Source of the DNA: JAFARZ01 sp036490795
GTDB taxonomy: Bacteria; Actinomycetota; Actinomycetes; Streptosporangiales; Streptosporangiaceae
DNA: 26,668 bases
Direction of reading: 5' to 3'
Assembly: GCA_036490795.1 (NCBI GenBank)
Contig: DASXDG010000379.1
Location: forward strand, 1-26,668
How positions within the stretch are numbered: position 1 is the first letter of the stretch; the number at the start of each line of letters is the position of its first letter. This document shows positions 1 through 7,307 of this stretch, piece after piece. The position numbers and the translations under genes are program-made. A model generated the notes under the pieces. The model was not told where the DNA came from. It saw nothing but the letters and a program-made list of their open reading frames with translations, and did no database searches.

Positions 1-209
1 CCGGTCCGTACACGTCGCTCGGCACCGACGGCTGGGGCTTCTCCGACACCCGCCCGGCGGCCCGCCGGTTCTTCCACGTCGACGCCGAATCCATCGCCGT
101 CGCGGTGCTGTGGGAGCTGGCCAGGGCCGGCAAGGTGGACCCGTCCGTCCCCGGTCAGGCCATCGCCAAGTACGGCCTTGACCTCCCCGTCAGCGAGGCC
201 CTCCACTAA
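1..209 (+). CDS. aceE: Pyruvate dehydrogenase E1 component, C-terminal end (partial)
   Basis: This is the last 68 codons of a gene that enters from the left edge and stops at TAA 207-209. The peptide contains LGTDGWGFSDTR followed by ARRFFHVDAESIAVAVL, which I recognise as the conserved C-terminal end of the homodimeric AceE type of pyruvate dehydrogenase E1. AceE uses thiamine diphosphate to decarboxylate pyruvate and passes the acetyl group to the lipoyl E2, giving acetyl-CoA in the cytosol. Its position upstream of the fatty-acid genes fits acetyl-CoA supply and matches the Streptomyces gene neighbourhood as I know it. Only the tail is visible, so nothing can be said about the catalytic residues. 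Confidence 0.88.
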   Translation, partial: GPYTSLGTDGWGFSDTRPAARRFFHVDAESIAVAVLWELARAGKVDPSVPGQAIAKYGLDLPVSEALH

Positions 210-211
210 CT

Positions 212-267
212 CCCTCTCCCTCCCCCGCCCCGGCCCGGCGCCCCCCGCCCCGCCCCGCCCCGCCCCC
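212..267. repeat. C-tract cluster (G-quadruplex potential on the minus strand)
   Basis: Ten runs of three to six C lie within 56 bases directly after the aceE stop, separated by one to three bases. On the minus strand these are G runs in a classic G-quadruplex pattern; the plus strand could form an i-motif. No coding function is supported. A role in transcription pausing or in 3'-end formation of aceE is inference. Confidence 0.6.
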
Positions 268-272
268 GCCGG

Positions 273-290
273 GTCAATTGCGCAATTGAC
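273..290. promoter_or_regulatory. Perfect 18-bp palindrome, candidate operator
   Basis: GTCAATTGCGCAATTGAC is identical to its reverse complement. It is AT-rich in a very GC-rich setting, which makes chance less likely. Its 3' part together with the next bases recurs at 308-327. The size and symmetry fit a binding site for a dimeric regulator, but I cannot name the protein. Confidence 0.5.
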
Positions 291-307
291 TTCGCTAGAG
301 AGTGGCG

Positions 308-327
308 ATTGCGCAATTGACTCCGCT
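308..327. repeat. Second copy of the palindrome's 3' part, direct repeat
   Basis: ATTGCGCAATTGACTCCGCT repeats the sequence at 277-296 with one mismatch. The two copies start 31 bp apart, close to three helical turns, so dimers bound at both could sit on the same face of the DNA. This copy keeps the inner palindrome ATTGCGCAAT but lacks the outer left arm. Confidence 0.5.
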
Positions 328-378
328 GGGTTGCCGCTGGGTTGCCGCTGGTGCCGCTGGGTTGCCGCTGGTGCCGCT
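328..378. repeat. Minisatellite of 11-bp and 9-bp units
   Basis: Five consecutive units alternate between GGGTTGCCGCT (11 bp) and GGTGCCGCT (9 bp) in the order 11, 11, 9, 11, 9. It begins directly after the second palindrome copy. No open frame of interest spans it. Slippage during replication is the likely origin. Confidence 0.7.
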
Positions 379-466
379 GGGCGACAGCGGGTTCTCGTCG
401 GTGGTCCCTGGCCGTGTGGCCACCGTGACCTGAGTGGCTGGCGGGGTCGGGTGCAGAGGGTGGCAG

Positions 467-520
467 CATGATCGTGCGCGTGGCGTTCCGTAAAACCGGA
501 ACGCCACGCGCACGATCATG
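467..520. terminator. Perfect 24-bp inverted repeat with 6-base loop
   Basis: The arms 467-490 and 497-520 are exact reverse complements, with loop TAAAAC between them. As RNA on either strand this would be an extremely stable hairpin. No U-tract follows on either side, so it is not a classic Rho-independent terminator, although actinobacterial terminators often lack one. It may end aceE transcripts 258 bases past the stop codon, or it may be a dispersed palindromic repeat unit; the sequence here cannot decide. Confidence 0.6.
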
Positions 521-564
521 AAACGGTGCCGGCCGGGCCCGCGCTATGTGGCGATATGCCCAAG

Positions 565-600
565 CCGGGCCGGGCCAGGCCGGGCCAGGCCGGGCCGGGC
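565..600. repeat. GGGCC / AGGCC short tandem repeat
   Basis: A run of near-identical five-base units (CCGGG and CCAGG) lies just upstream of the fasR-like gene. Read in the regulator's frame it would give Gly-Ala-Pro-rich peptide that does not resemble the family, so it is treated as non-coding. Confidence 0.5.
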
Positions 601-668
601 TTGCCGCACCTCAGCTCGCGACGGCCGGCCTGACCACGGAGAGGCCGCTGGCCCCTTACCCTGGAGGC

Positions 669-1847
669 GTGGCGGCGAAAAAGCAGCAGGCCAAGCCCCG
701 GGTCCATCCGGAGACCGTACGCCGCATCGAGCGAGGGACCGGCGCGCTCGGCTCGGCGGCGATCGCGGCCATAGACGAACGACTGCCCTGGTTCGGCCGG
801 ATGTCGGCGGAGAACCGGTCCTGGCTGGGGCTGGTCGCGCAGGCGGGCATCGCCGCGTTCGTGGACTGGATCCGGCACCCCGAACGCAACCGGACCGCTG
901 TTACCGAGGTGTTCGGCACGGCGCCGCGGGAACTGGCCAGGGCGGTGAGCCTGCAGCACGCGGTGGAGATGGTGCGGGTCATCATCGACGTGGTCGAGGG
1001 CCAGGTCGACGAGCTGGCCGTTCCCGGCGGCGAGGCGGAGCTGCGTGAGGCTGTGCTGACCTACGCGAGGGAGATCGCGTTCAGCGCCGCCCAGGTCTAC
1101 GCGCGCAGCGCGGAGGCACGCGGTGCCTGGGACGCCCGGCTGGAAGCGCTCGTCGTGGACTCGCTGGTCCGGGGCGAGGCCGAGGACTCGCTGCACTCGT
1201 GGGCGTCGGCGCTGAACTGGTCCTCCTCCCCCGTGACCGTCGTCGTCGGCAACATCGACGGCGAGGAAACCGAGCCGCTCATCGAGGAGCTGCGCGGTCA
1301 GGCCAAGCGGGCCAGGCTGGACCTGCTGGCCAGCGTGCACGGGGGACGGCTGATCCTGGTCATCGGTGGCGCCGACGATCCGATCACCGCGGCCGAGCCG
1401 TTCGCCGGGCGTTTCGGACCTGGGCCTGTCATCGTGGGGCCCCTGGTCAGGGACCTGCGCGACGCTTCCATTTCGGCCCGCGCGGCGCTGGCCGCGCTGC
1501 GCGCCGCCCCCGCGTGGCCCGAGGCGCCGCGCCCGGCCGGCGCGGACGAACTGCTGCCCGAGCGGGCACTTGACGGCGATCCCGACGCGCGCGCGACGCT
1601 GATCAGCGACGTGTATGAGCCGCTGGCCAGCGGGGGCGCGGCGCTCATCGATACGCTGATGACCTATCTGGAGCAAGGGTCGTCGCTGGAGGCGACGGCG
1701 CATCTGCTGTTCGTCCACCCGAACACGGTCCGGTACCGGCTCAAGCGGGTCACTGAACTGACCGACTACACGCCGAAGGTCGGCAGGGACGGCTTCGCCC
1801 TGTGGGTCGCGGTGGTCCTCGGCCGGCTGGCCGGCAAGCGCGGCTGA
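669..1847 (+). CDS. fasR: PucR-family transcriptional regulator, FasR-like
   Basis: A 392-residue regulator. The C-terminal 60 or so residues, with the stretch VHPNTVRYRLKRV, are the PucR-type helix-turn-helix; the N-terminal part (HPETVRRIERGTGALG...) is the conserved region seen in actinobacterial regulators located next to fabD. In Streptomyces coelicolor FasR activates the fab operon, and the same job is inferred here from family and position. I chose GTG 669. The frame stays open back to ATG 546, but those 41 residues are Gly/Ala/Pro repeat sequence. GGAGG at 663-667 is too close to GTG 669 to be a good ribosome site, so the mRNA may be leaderless. The gene is followed by a 223-base gap and then fabD. 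Confidence 0.85.
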   Translation: MAAKKQQAKPRVHPETVRRIERGTGALGSAAIAAIDERLPWFGRMSAENRSWLGLVAQAGIAAFVDWIRHPERNRTAVTEVFGTAPRELARAVSLQHAVEMVRVIIDVVEGQVDELAVPGGEAELREAVLTYAREIAFSAAQVYARSAEARGAWDARLEALVVDSLVRGEAEDSLHSWASALNWSSSPVTVVVGNIDGEETEPLIEELRGQAKRARLDLLASVHGGRLILVIGGADDPITAAEPFAGRFGPGPVIVGPLVRDLRDASISARAALAALRAAPAWPEAPRPAGADELLPERALDGDPDARATLISDVYEPLASGGAALIDTLMTYLEQGSSLEATAHLLFVHPNTVRYRLKRVTELTDYTPKVGRDGFALWVAVVLGRLAGKRG

Positions 1848-1874
1848 GCAACCCGCGGCCGATCAACCGCGGCC

Positions 1875-1914
1875 AAGACCGAAGACCGAAGACCGAAGAC
1901 CAAGACCGAAGACC
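1875..1914. repeat. GAAGACC heptamer tandem repeat
   Basis: About five copies of a 7-bp unit GAAGACC, one of them short by a base, follow the fasR stop. They are preceded by a duplicated CCGCGGCC motif. No function can be assigned; it separates the regulator from the fabD promoter region. Confidence 0.65.
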
Positions 1915-1985
1915 GCACCCGAGAGGACACTGAATGGCCGCCTGGACGCAGGGTAGTGGTATGGGACGGTCTGGGTGGGCTTGTA

Positions 1986-2002
1986 TTGTAGGTTGGCTAC
2001 AA
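1986..2002 (+). promoter_or_regulatory. Inverted repeat upstream of fabD, candidate regulator site
   Basis: TTGTAG and CTACAA form a perfect 6-bp inverted repeat around a 5-base spacer, 68 bases upstream of the fabD start. It is the clearest AT-rich symmetric element in the fasR-fabD gap. Binding by the upstream PucR-type regulator is inferred from position only. Confidence 0.35.
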
Positions 2003-2070
2003 GAATCTGTCGGTCAATTTCGTAGAGTCCGTCATTCAGGTGGCGGACTTCTACAGTGCAGTGTTGAGGG

Positions 2071-3222
2071 ATGCTGATCATCACGGCGCCCGGGCAGGGC
2101 GCGCAGACACCGGGCTTCCTCGCCCCGTGGCTGGAACTGCCTGGTGTCGCCGAACTCCTGGGCACCTGGTCCGAGCTCGCCAAGTGCGATCTGATCACGG
2201 CGGGCACCACCGCCGGTGCCGATGAGATCAGGGATACCGCCGTGGCCCAGCCGCTCCTGGTCGCGGCCGGGCTGGTCGCCGCCGCGGCGCTCGATGACGG
2301 CGACCCCAGCAAGCTCCCCGCCGACGTCGCCGCGGGGCACAGCGTCGGTGAGCTGACCGCCGGCGTGGTCGCCGGCGTGATCACCGCCGAGGACGCGATG
2401 CGCCTGGTCAGTGTGCGTGGCGTCGCCATGGCCGCCGCCACCGGGGTCACGCCGACCGGGATGACCGCCGTGCTCGGCGGCGACGAGCAGGATGTGCTCG
2501 CCGCTATCGCCAGGCACGGCCTGACCCCCGCGAACACCAACGCGGCCGGGCAGATCGTGGCGGCGGGCACGCTCGACCAGCTGTCCGCCTTCGCCGCCGA
2601 CCCGCCAGCGGGCGCGCGGCTGCGGCCGCTGCAGGTGGCCGGCGCGTTTCACACCACGCACATGGCACCCGCCGTAGCGGCGCTCCGCGAGGTGGCTCTC
2701 GATGTCAAGACCAGAAATCCCGTCTGCACGCTGCTGTCCAACGCCGATGGCGCCCCGGTCGGCGGCGGTGAAGACTGGCTGGACCGGATCGTCGCCCAGG
2801 TCGCCGCGCCCGTGCGGTGGGACGCCTGCATGGCGACGATGAAGACGCTAGGCGTCACGGCGTTCATCGAACTGCCGCCGGCTGGCACGCTGACCGCCAT
2901 GGCCAAGCGGGCCATCCCCGGCATTGAGTACCTCGCGGTCAAGTCGCCGGACCAGATCGGCGTCGCCCGCGAGCTGATCGAGGCGCACCTGGTCCAGAGC
3001 AGCCACGGGCACCTGCCCGAGTGGCGGCTGATCGTCGCGCCCACGTCGGGGACGTTCCGCACCGGTACCGAAGGGCTCGGCGCGGTCGTCGCTCGTGACG
3101 GCGAGCGCGTCATCAACGCGCCGTGGCCGGCCGAGATCATCGAGTGGCTTGTCGAAGACGGGGATCCAGTGAGCGAGGGCCAGCCGCTGGTCCGCGTGCT
3201 ACCCGCCGGGGAGGTCGCGTGA
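2071..3222 (+). CDS. fabD: Malonyl-CoA:ACP transacylase with C-terminal biotinyl-like domain
   Basis: FabD transfers malonyl from CoA to ACP. The N-terminal 310 residues are a normal family member: GQGAQ near residue 8, nucleophile Ser91 in GHSVGELTA, Arg116, and catalytic His194 in GAFHTTHM. The protein is 383 residues, about 70 longer than the usual 310-316. Residues about 319-379 read IVAPTSGTF followed later by NAPWPAEIIEWLVEDGDPV and GQPLVRVLP. This follows the start and end of a biotinyl/lipoyl carrier fold, but the central EAMKM-type lysine motif is absent. The start ATG gives MLIITAPGQGAQ, the expected N-terminus; GAGGG directly abuts it. The gene overlaps fabH by four bases (GTGA), implying coupled translation. 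Confidence 0.92.
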   Translation: MLIITAPGQGAQTPGFLAPWLELPGVAELLGTWSELAKCDLITAGTTAGADEIRDTAVAQPLLVAAGLVAAAALDDGDPSKLPADVAAGHSVGELTAGVVAGVITAEDAMRLVSVRGVAMAAATGVTPTGMTAVLGGDEQDVLAAIARHGLTPANTNAAGQIVAAGTLDQLSAFAADPPAGARLRPLQVAGAFHTTHMAPAVAALREVALDVKTRNPVCTLLSNADGAPVGGGEDWLDRIVAQVAAPVRWDACMATMKTLGVTAFIELPPAGTLTAMAKRAIPGIEYLAVKSPDQIGVARELIEAHLVQSSHGHLPEWRLIVAPTSGTFRTGTEGLGAVVARDGERVINAPWPAEIIEWLVEDGDPVSEGQPLVRVLPAGEVA

Positions 3223-4178
3223 ACGTCCCGGACACCGTGGCCGGAGCACGCATCCTGGCCTTCGGCGGTTATCAGCCGGAGAACGTCGTCACGAACGACG
3301 ACCTGGCCGCGACGATGGACACCAACGACGAATGGATCAAGAGCAGGGTCGGCATCAGCGAGCGCCGCATCGCGGGGCCGGACGAATCCGTCGACGATAT
3401 GGCCGTGCAGGCCGGCGGCAAGGCGCTGGCCGGAAGCGGCCTGTCCCCCGCCGACATCGACCTGGTGATCGTCGCCACCTGCAGCGCCGAGGCCCCGATC
3501 CCGAACGTGGCCGCGTCGGTCGCGCACCGGCTCGGCATCGTCGCGCCTGGTGCCTTCGACCTGAACGCGGCGTGCGCTGGGTTCTGTTACGCGCTGGGCG
3601 TCGCGTCGGCCGCGATCAGGGGCGGCGCGGCGCGGCACGTCCTGGTCATCGGCGCGGAAAAGATGAGCAACTGGGTCGACATGACCGACCGGTCCACCGC
3701 GATCATCTTCGCGGACGGCGCCGGCGCGGCGGTGGTCGGCCCGGCCGACGACGTTCCTGGCATCGGACCGGTCGTCTGGGGCAGTGCCGGCGATCTCGCG
3801 TTCCGGATCACGATCGCGGACCGGGACTCTTACCTGCACCAGGACGGTCAGGCGGTGTTCCGGTGGGCCACCACGGAGGTGCACCCGATCGCCGTGCAGG
3901 CATGCGAGCGGGCGGGAGTCGCGATTGAGGACCTGACCGCCTTCGTGCCGCACCAGGCGAACCTGCGGATCATCGAGGCCATCGCGCGCAGGCTCGGCGT
4001 TCCCAGGGAACTCGTCGCGGACGATATCGTGCAGGCCGGCAATACTTCATCGGCATCGATTCCGCTCGCGCTGGCCCGGATGGCCGAGCGCGGTGAGCTC
4101 GAATCGGGGTCGCTGGTGCTGCTGCTCGGGTACGGCGCAGGGCTGTGCTACGCGGCGCAAGTGATCCAGGCACCGTGA
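3219..4178 (+). CDS. fabH: Beta-ketoacyl-ACP synthase III
   Basis: A 319-residue KAS III, which starts fatty-acid synthesis by condensing an acyl-CoA primer with malonyl-ACP. The catalytic triad is visible: Cys119 in NAACAGF, His245 in VPHQAN and Asn275 in AGNTSSAS. The end GYGAGLCYAAQVI is typical of the family. Start GTG 3219 overlaps the fabD stop, so it is probably translated by coupling; the frame is open further upstream but only inside fabD. In actinomycetes FabH primer choice sets straight versus branched products; specificity cannot be read from this sequence alone. Confidence 0.95.
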   Translation: MNVPDTVAGARILAFGGYQPENVVTNDDLAATMDTNDEWIKSRVGISERRIAGPDESVDDMAVQAGGKALAGSGLSPADIDLVIVATCSAEAPIPNVAASVAHRLGIVAPGAFDLNAACAGFCYALGVASAAIRGGAARHVLVIGAEKMSNWVDMTDRSTAIIFADGAGAAVVGPADDVPGIGPVVWGSAGDLAFRITIADRDSYLHQDGQAVFRWATTEVHPIAVQACERAGVAIEDLTAFVPHQANLRIIEAIARRLGVPRELVADDIVQAGNTSSASIPLALARMAERGELESGSLVLLLGYGAGLCYAAQVIQAP

Positions 4179-4236
4179 GTTTCGCTACTTTCCGCTATCC
4201 CGTTGTAACGAAGAGAAAAGAGAGAGGTACAGTTAC

Positions 4237-4482
4237 ATGACTGAGCAGGAGATCCTCGAAGGCCTCGGCGAGATCGTCGAAGAGATCGCCGGCGTTCCGG
4301 CCCCCGAGGTAACCGCGGACAAGAGCTTTGTCGACGACCTCGACATCGACTCGCTGGCCATGGTCGAGATCGCCGTCGCGGCGCAGGACAAGTTCGGCGT
4401 CGAGATCCCCGACGACCAGCTCAAGGACCTCGCCACCGTTCAGGACGTGGTGAACTTCGTCAGCAAGCACACCGAGGCATAG
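4237..4482 (+). CDS. acpP: Acyl carrier protein
   Basis: An 81-residue acidic protein with the phosphopantetheine attachment site Ser39 in DDLDIDSLAMVE. It holds the growing acyl chain as a thioester during type II fatty-acid synthesis in the cytosol. Start ATG 4237 has a good purine-rich ribosome site (AGAGAGG, 4221-4227) nine bases upstream. The 58-base gap after fabH is AT-rich compared with its neighbours, which fits strong translation initiation and perhaps an extra promoter, as ACP is needed in large amounts. It is followed after two bases by fabF. Confidence 0.96.
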   Translation: MTEQEILEGLGEIVEEIAGVPAPEVTADKSFVDDLDIDSLAMVEIAVAAQDKFGVEIPDDQLKDLATVQDVVNFVSKHTEA

Positions 4483-4484
4483 TA

Positions 4485-5729
4485 GTGACCGAACGCGAGA
4501 CAGTCGTCGTTACCGGGCTCGGCGCGACCACCCCGCTTGGCGGGGATGTCGCGTCGACCTGGGCGGGAATGCTGGCCGGACGCAGCGGCGTCGTGCGGCT
4601 CGAGCACGACTGGGTGTCCCAGCTGCCGGTCAAGATAGCCGCTCCGGCCGCCGTCGACCCCGTTGAGATCGTGGGCCGTGTCCAGGCAAGGCGCATGGAC
4701 CGCTGTGAGCAGCTCGCGCTGGTCGCCGCCCGCGAAGCCTGGGCCGACGCTGGCGCGCCGTCTCTCGACCCGGAACGGCTCGGGGTGGCGGCAACGAGCG
4801 GCATCGGGGGCATCTCCTCGACGATCGCCGCCTACGACATACTCAACTCCAAGGGCTGGACCCGGATCTCGCCGTATACCGTGCCGATGCTCATGCCCAA
4901 CGGTTCAGCCGGCTGGATCAGCATGGAACTCGGCGCGCGAGCGGGCGCGCACACGATGGTCAGCGCCTGCGCGTCGGGGGCGGAGTCGATCGGGTACGGC
5001 ATCGACATGATCCGCTCCGGACGAGCCGACGTGGTCGTCGCCGGCGGCACCGAGGCGGCGATCATGCCGCTGAACATCGGCGCGTTCGCGGTCATGCGGG
5101 CGATGTCCACCCGCAACGACGAACCGGAGCGGGCCTCACGCCCTTTCGACAAGGGACGGGACGGGTTCGTGCTCGGCGAGGGGGCCGGCATGCTCGTGCT
5201 CGAGTCGCTGTCCCACGCGCGCGAGCGCGGTGCCAGGATCTACGCGATCGCGGCTGGTGCCGGGTATTCCTCGGACGCCTACCACATCTCGCACCCGGCA
5301 CCCGACGGCGCGGGCGTGATGGCCGCTATCGGCCGGGCGCTCGCCGACGCGCAGGTGGCGGCGGAGGACATCGTGCATGTGAACGCGCACGCCACCTCCA
5401 CGCCGGAAGGCGACGCGCTTGAGGCGCAGGCGCTGGCCAAGGCGTTCGGGCCGGCGGTGGACGGCGTGGTCGTCACGTCCACCAAGTCCATGACCGGTCA
5501 CCTGCTCGGCGGCGCGGGCGCGATCGAGTCGGTAGCGGCGATCATGGCGCTCAGGGACAAGATGGCTCCGCCCACCATCAACCTGGAGGACCTGGACGAG
5601 GACGTGCCGGTCCAGGTCGCGGCCACCGCGACCCCGCTGCGGCAGCGGGGCACCGCTCCGATGGCCGTGCTGAACAACGCCTTCGGCTTCGGCGGCCACA
5701 ACGTGTCGCTGGTCTTCACCACTGCCTAG
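4485..5729 (+). CDS. fabF: Beta-ketoacyl-ACP synthase II
   Basis: A 414-residue KAS II, which elongates acyl-ACP with malonyl-ACP. Catalytic residues are Cys162 in VSACASGAE, His302 in NAHATSTPEGD and His339 in STKSMTGHLLGGAGA, with Lys334 in the conserved position. The C-terminal NNAFGFGGHN motif is present. Start is GTG 4485, two bases after the acpP stop, with no clear separate ribosome site, so coupling to acpP translation is likely. The length is normal for the family. Together with fabD, fabH and acpP it gives the standard four-gene actinobacterial set. Confidence 0.95.
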   Translation: MTERETVVVTGLGATTPLGGDVASTWAGMLAGRSGVVRLEHDWVSQLPVKIAAPAAVDPVEIVGRVQARRMDRCEQLALVAAREAWADAGAPSLDPERLGVAATSGIGGISSTIAAYDILNSKGWTRISPYTVPMLMPNGSAGWISMELGARAGAHTMVSACASGAESIGYGIDMIRSGRADVVVAGGTEAAIMPLNIGAFAVMRAMSTRNDEPERASRPFDKGRDGFVLGEGAGMLVLESLSHARERGARIYAIAAGAGYSSDAYHISHPAPDGAGVMAAIGRALADAQVAAEDIVHVNAHATSTPEGDALEAQALAKAFGPAVDGVVVTSTKSMTGHLLGGAGAIESVAAIMALRDKMAPPTINLEDLDEDVPVQVAATATPLRQRGTAPMAVLNNAFGFGGHNVSLVFTTA

Positions 5730-5741
5730 GGGAGGCACTCG

Positions 5742-7238
5742 ATGGCTGTCATGGACGCCAAGGTTCCCGCACCGGCCGGGCCGGCCAGGGACGCTGTCCC
5801 GGACGGGGCGGCCATGCTGTCGCGGGATCCCCTGGATCGGCTGGCGGCGCTGTTCGACGAGGGCACGCTCGAACTGCTGCCCGCCCAGGACAGCGACGGC
5901 GCGTTCGCCGGGACCGGCCTCATCCATGGCATCGGCGCGGTCGCCTTCGCCTCCGACCCGAGGGTCCAGGGCGGCGCGATGGGCAGCGCGGGCTGCGCCG
6001 CCATCGTCGCGGCCTATGACGAGGCACTGCGCCGCGGTGCCCCCGTGATCGGGCTGTGGCACTCCGGCGGTGCACGGCTCGCCGAGGGCGTGGCCAGCCT
6101 GCACGCGGTCGGTACCGTGTTCGCGGCGATGACCAGGGCATCTGGCCGCGTCCCGCAGATCTCCGTGGTGCTGGGTGCCGCGGCCGGAGGCGCCGCTTAC
6201 GGTCCGGCGCTGACCGACGTGGTCATCTTGTCCCGCTCCGGCCGCATCTTCGTCACAGGACCGGACGTGGTCAGGTCCGTCACCGGCGAGGACGTGGACA
6301 TGGAGCGGCTGGGCGGCGCCGAACCGCACAGCCGCCGTTCCGGCGTCGTGCACCTGGTCACCGCCACCGACGCGGAGGCGCTCACCCGCGCCCGCGAACT
6401 GGCCACGCTGCTCAGCGACCAGGGCAAGATCGACGAGGACAGCGCGGACCGCGATCTGTCCGGCCTGCTCCCCGACTCGGCCAGGCGCGCGTACGACGTG
6501 CACACCATCACCGGCAGGCTGCTCGACTCTGCGGGCTCTGCTGGCGCAGCCGCGGGGGGGCACGGCGAGGCCGTCCCCGCCGGGGGCAGCATCGAGCTTC
6601 ACCCTAGGTGGGCGCCCAACGTCGTGACGATCCTCGGCCGGCTCGGCGGACGAACGGTCGGCGTGGTAGCGAACAACCCGATGCGCCTCGGCGGCTGCCT
6701 CGACGCGTCGTCGGCGGAGAAGGCGGCCCGCTTCGTGCGGTTCTGCGACGCGTTCGGCGTTCCGCTCGTCGTCCTGGTCGACGTGCCCGGGTACCTGCCG
6801 GGCGTCGGCCAGGAGTGGGACGGAGTGGTGCGCCGCGGCGCCAAGCTGCTGCACGCGTTCGCCGAGGCCTCGGTGCCACGGGTCACGCTGGTCACCCGCA
6901 AGTCCTACGGCGGCGCGTATATCGCGATGAACTCGCGCTCGCTGGGCGCGACCAGGGTTTTCGCCTGGCCCGGTGCCGAGGTGGCCGTCATGGGCGCGGT
7001 CGCCGCGATCCGCGTCCTGCACCGGCGGACGCTCGCCACGGTGCCGGCGGAACAGCTCACCGAGAAGGAAGCCGAACTCGCCGCCGAGCACGAGGCAACG
7101 GCGGGCGGCCTGCAGCGGGCGCTTGATCTCGGCGTCGTGGACGAGGTCATTTCCCCCGCGAACACGTGCCGGGCTCTGGCCAGGGCCATCGCGGACGCTC
7201 CGCAGAACAAGGGTTCGCACGCGAACATCCCGTTGTAG
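5742..7238 (+). CDS. accD: Acyl-CoA carboxylase carboxyltransferase (beta) subunit
   Basis: A 498-residue carboxyltransferase that moves CO2 from biotin on a separate subunit to an acyl-CoA, supplying malonyl-CoA. Two crotonase-fold halves are visible. The oxyanion-hole glycines appear in WHSGGARLAEG (about 106-116), the second half has VDVPGYLPGVGQEWDGVVRRGAKLL (written here only as its key part GQEWDGVVRRGAKLL, about 356-370), and the end KGSHANIPL is typical. In S. coelicolor the residue after GGAY decides acetyl- versus propionyl-CoA preference (Ile in AccB, Asp in PccB). Here it is Ile394, which argues for acetyl-CoA or broad use. The ribosome site GGGGAGG precedes ATG 5742. The biotin and biotin-carboxylase subunits are not in this window. 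Confidence 0.92.
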   Translation: MAVMDAKVPAPAGPARDAVPDGAAMLSRDPLDRLAALFDEGTLELLPAQDSDGAFAGTGLIHGIGAVAFASDPRVQGGAMGSAGCAAIVAAYDEALRRGAPVIGLWHSGGARLAEGVASLHAVGTVFAAMTRASGRVPQISVVLGAAAGGAAYGPALTDVVILSRSGRIFVTGPDVVRSVTGEDVDMERLGGAEPHSRRSGVVHLVTATDAEALTRARELATLLSDQGKIDEDSADRDLSGLLPDSARRAYDVHTITGRLLDSAGSAGAAAGGHGEAVPAGGSIELHPRWAPNVVTILGRLGGRTVGVVANNPMRLGGCLDASSAEKAARFVRFCDAFGVPLVVLVDVPGYLPGVGQEWDGVVRRGAKLLHAFAEASVPRVTLVTRKSYGGAYIAMNSRSLGATRVFAWPGAEVAVMGAVAAIRVLHRRTLATVPAEQLTEKEAELAAEHEATAGGLQRALDLGVVDEVISPANTCRALARAIADAPQNKGSHANIPL

Positions 7239-7307
7239 ACCGGTCAGTATGGCTGTACGCTGAGCAACGTTCCCGCTACGCATCCGATCCCTCCCGGAGC
7301 GTGTTCA

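Noticed and set aside
273..378. CRISPR-like array in the aceE-fasR gap
   Set aside because: Units are only 9-20 bp, adjacent or overlapping, without spacers of constant length, and there are no cas genes. The nearby nuclease with Fe-S cysteines is the stand-alone RecB-like type found beside mpa.
546..668. Upstream extension of the fasR-like gene to ATG 546
   Set aside because: It encodes Gly/Ala/Pro repeats from the GGGCC DNA repeat and has no ribosome site or family match.
5136..7283. A minus-strand open frame of about 715 codons opposite fabF and accD
   Set aside because: It is antisense to genes with all catalytic motifs intact, and its Arg/His/Gly-rich product resembles no protein family.
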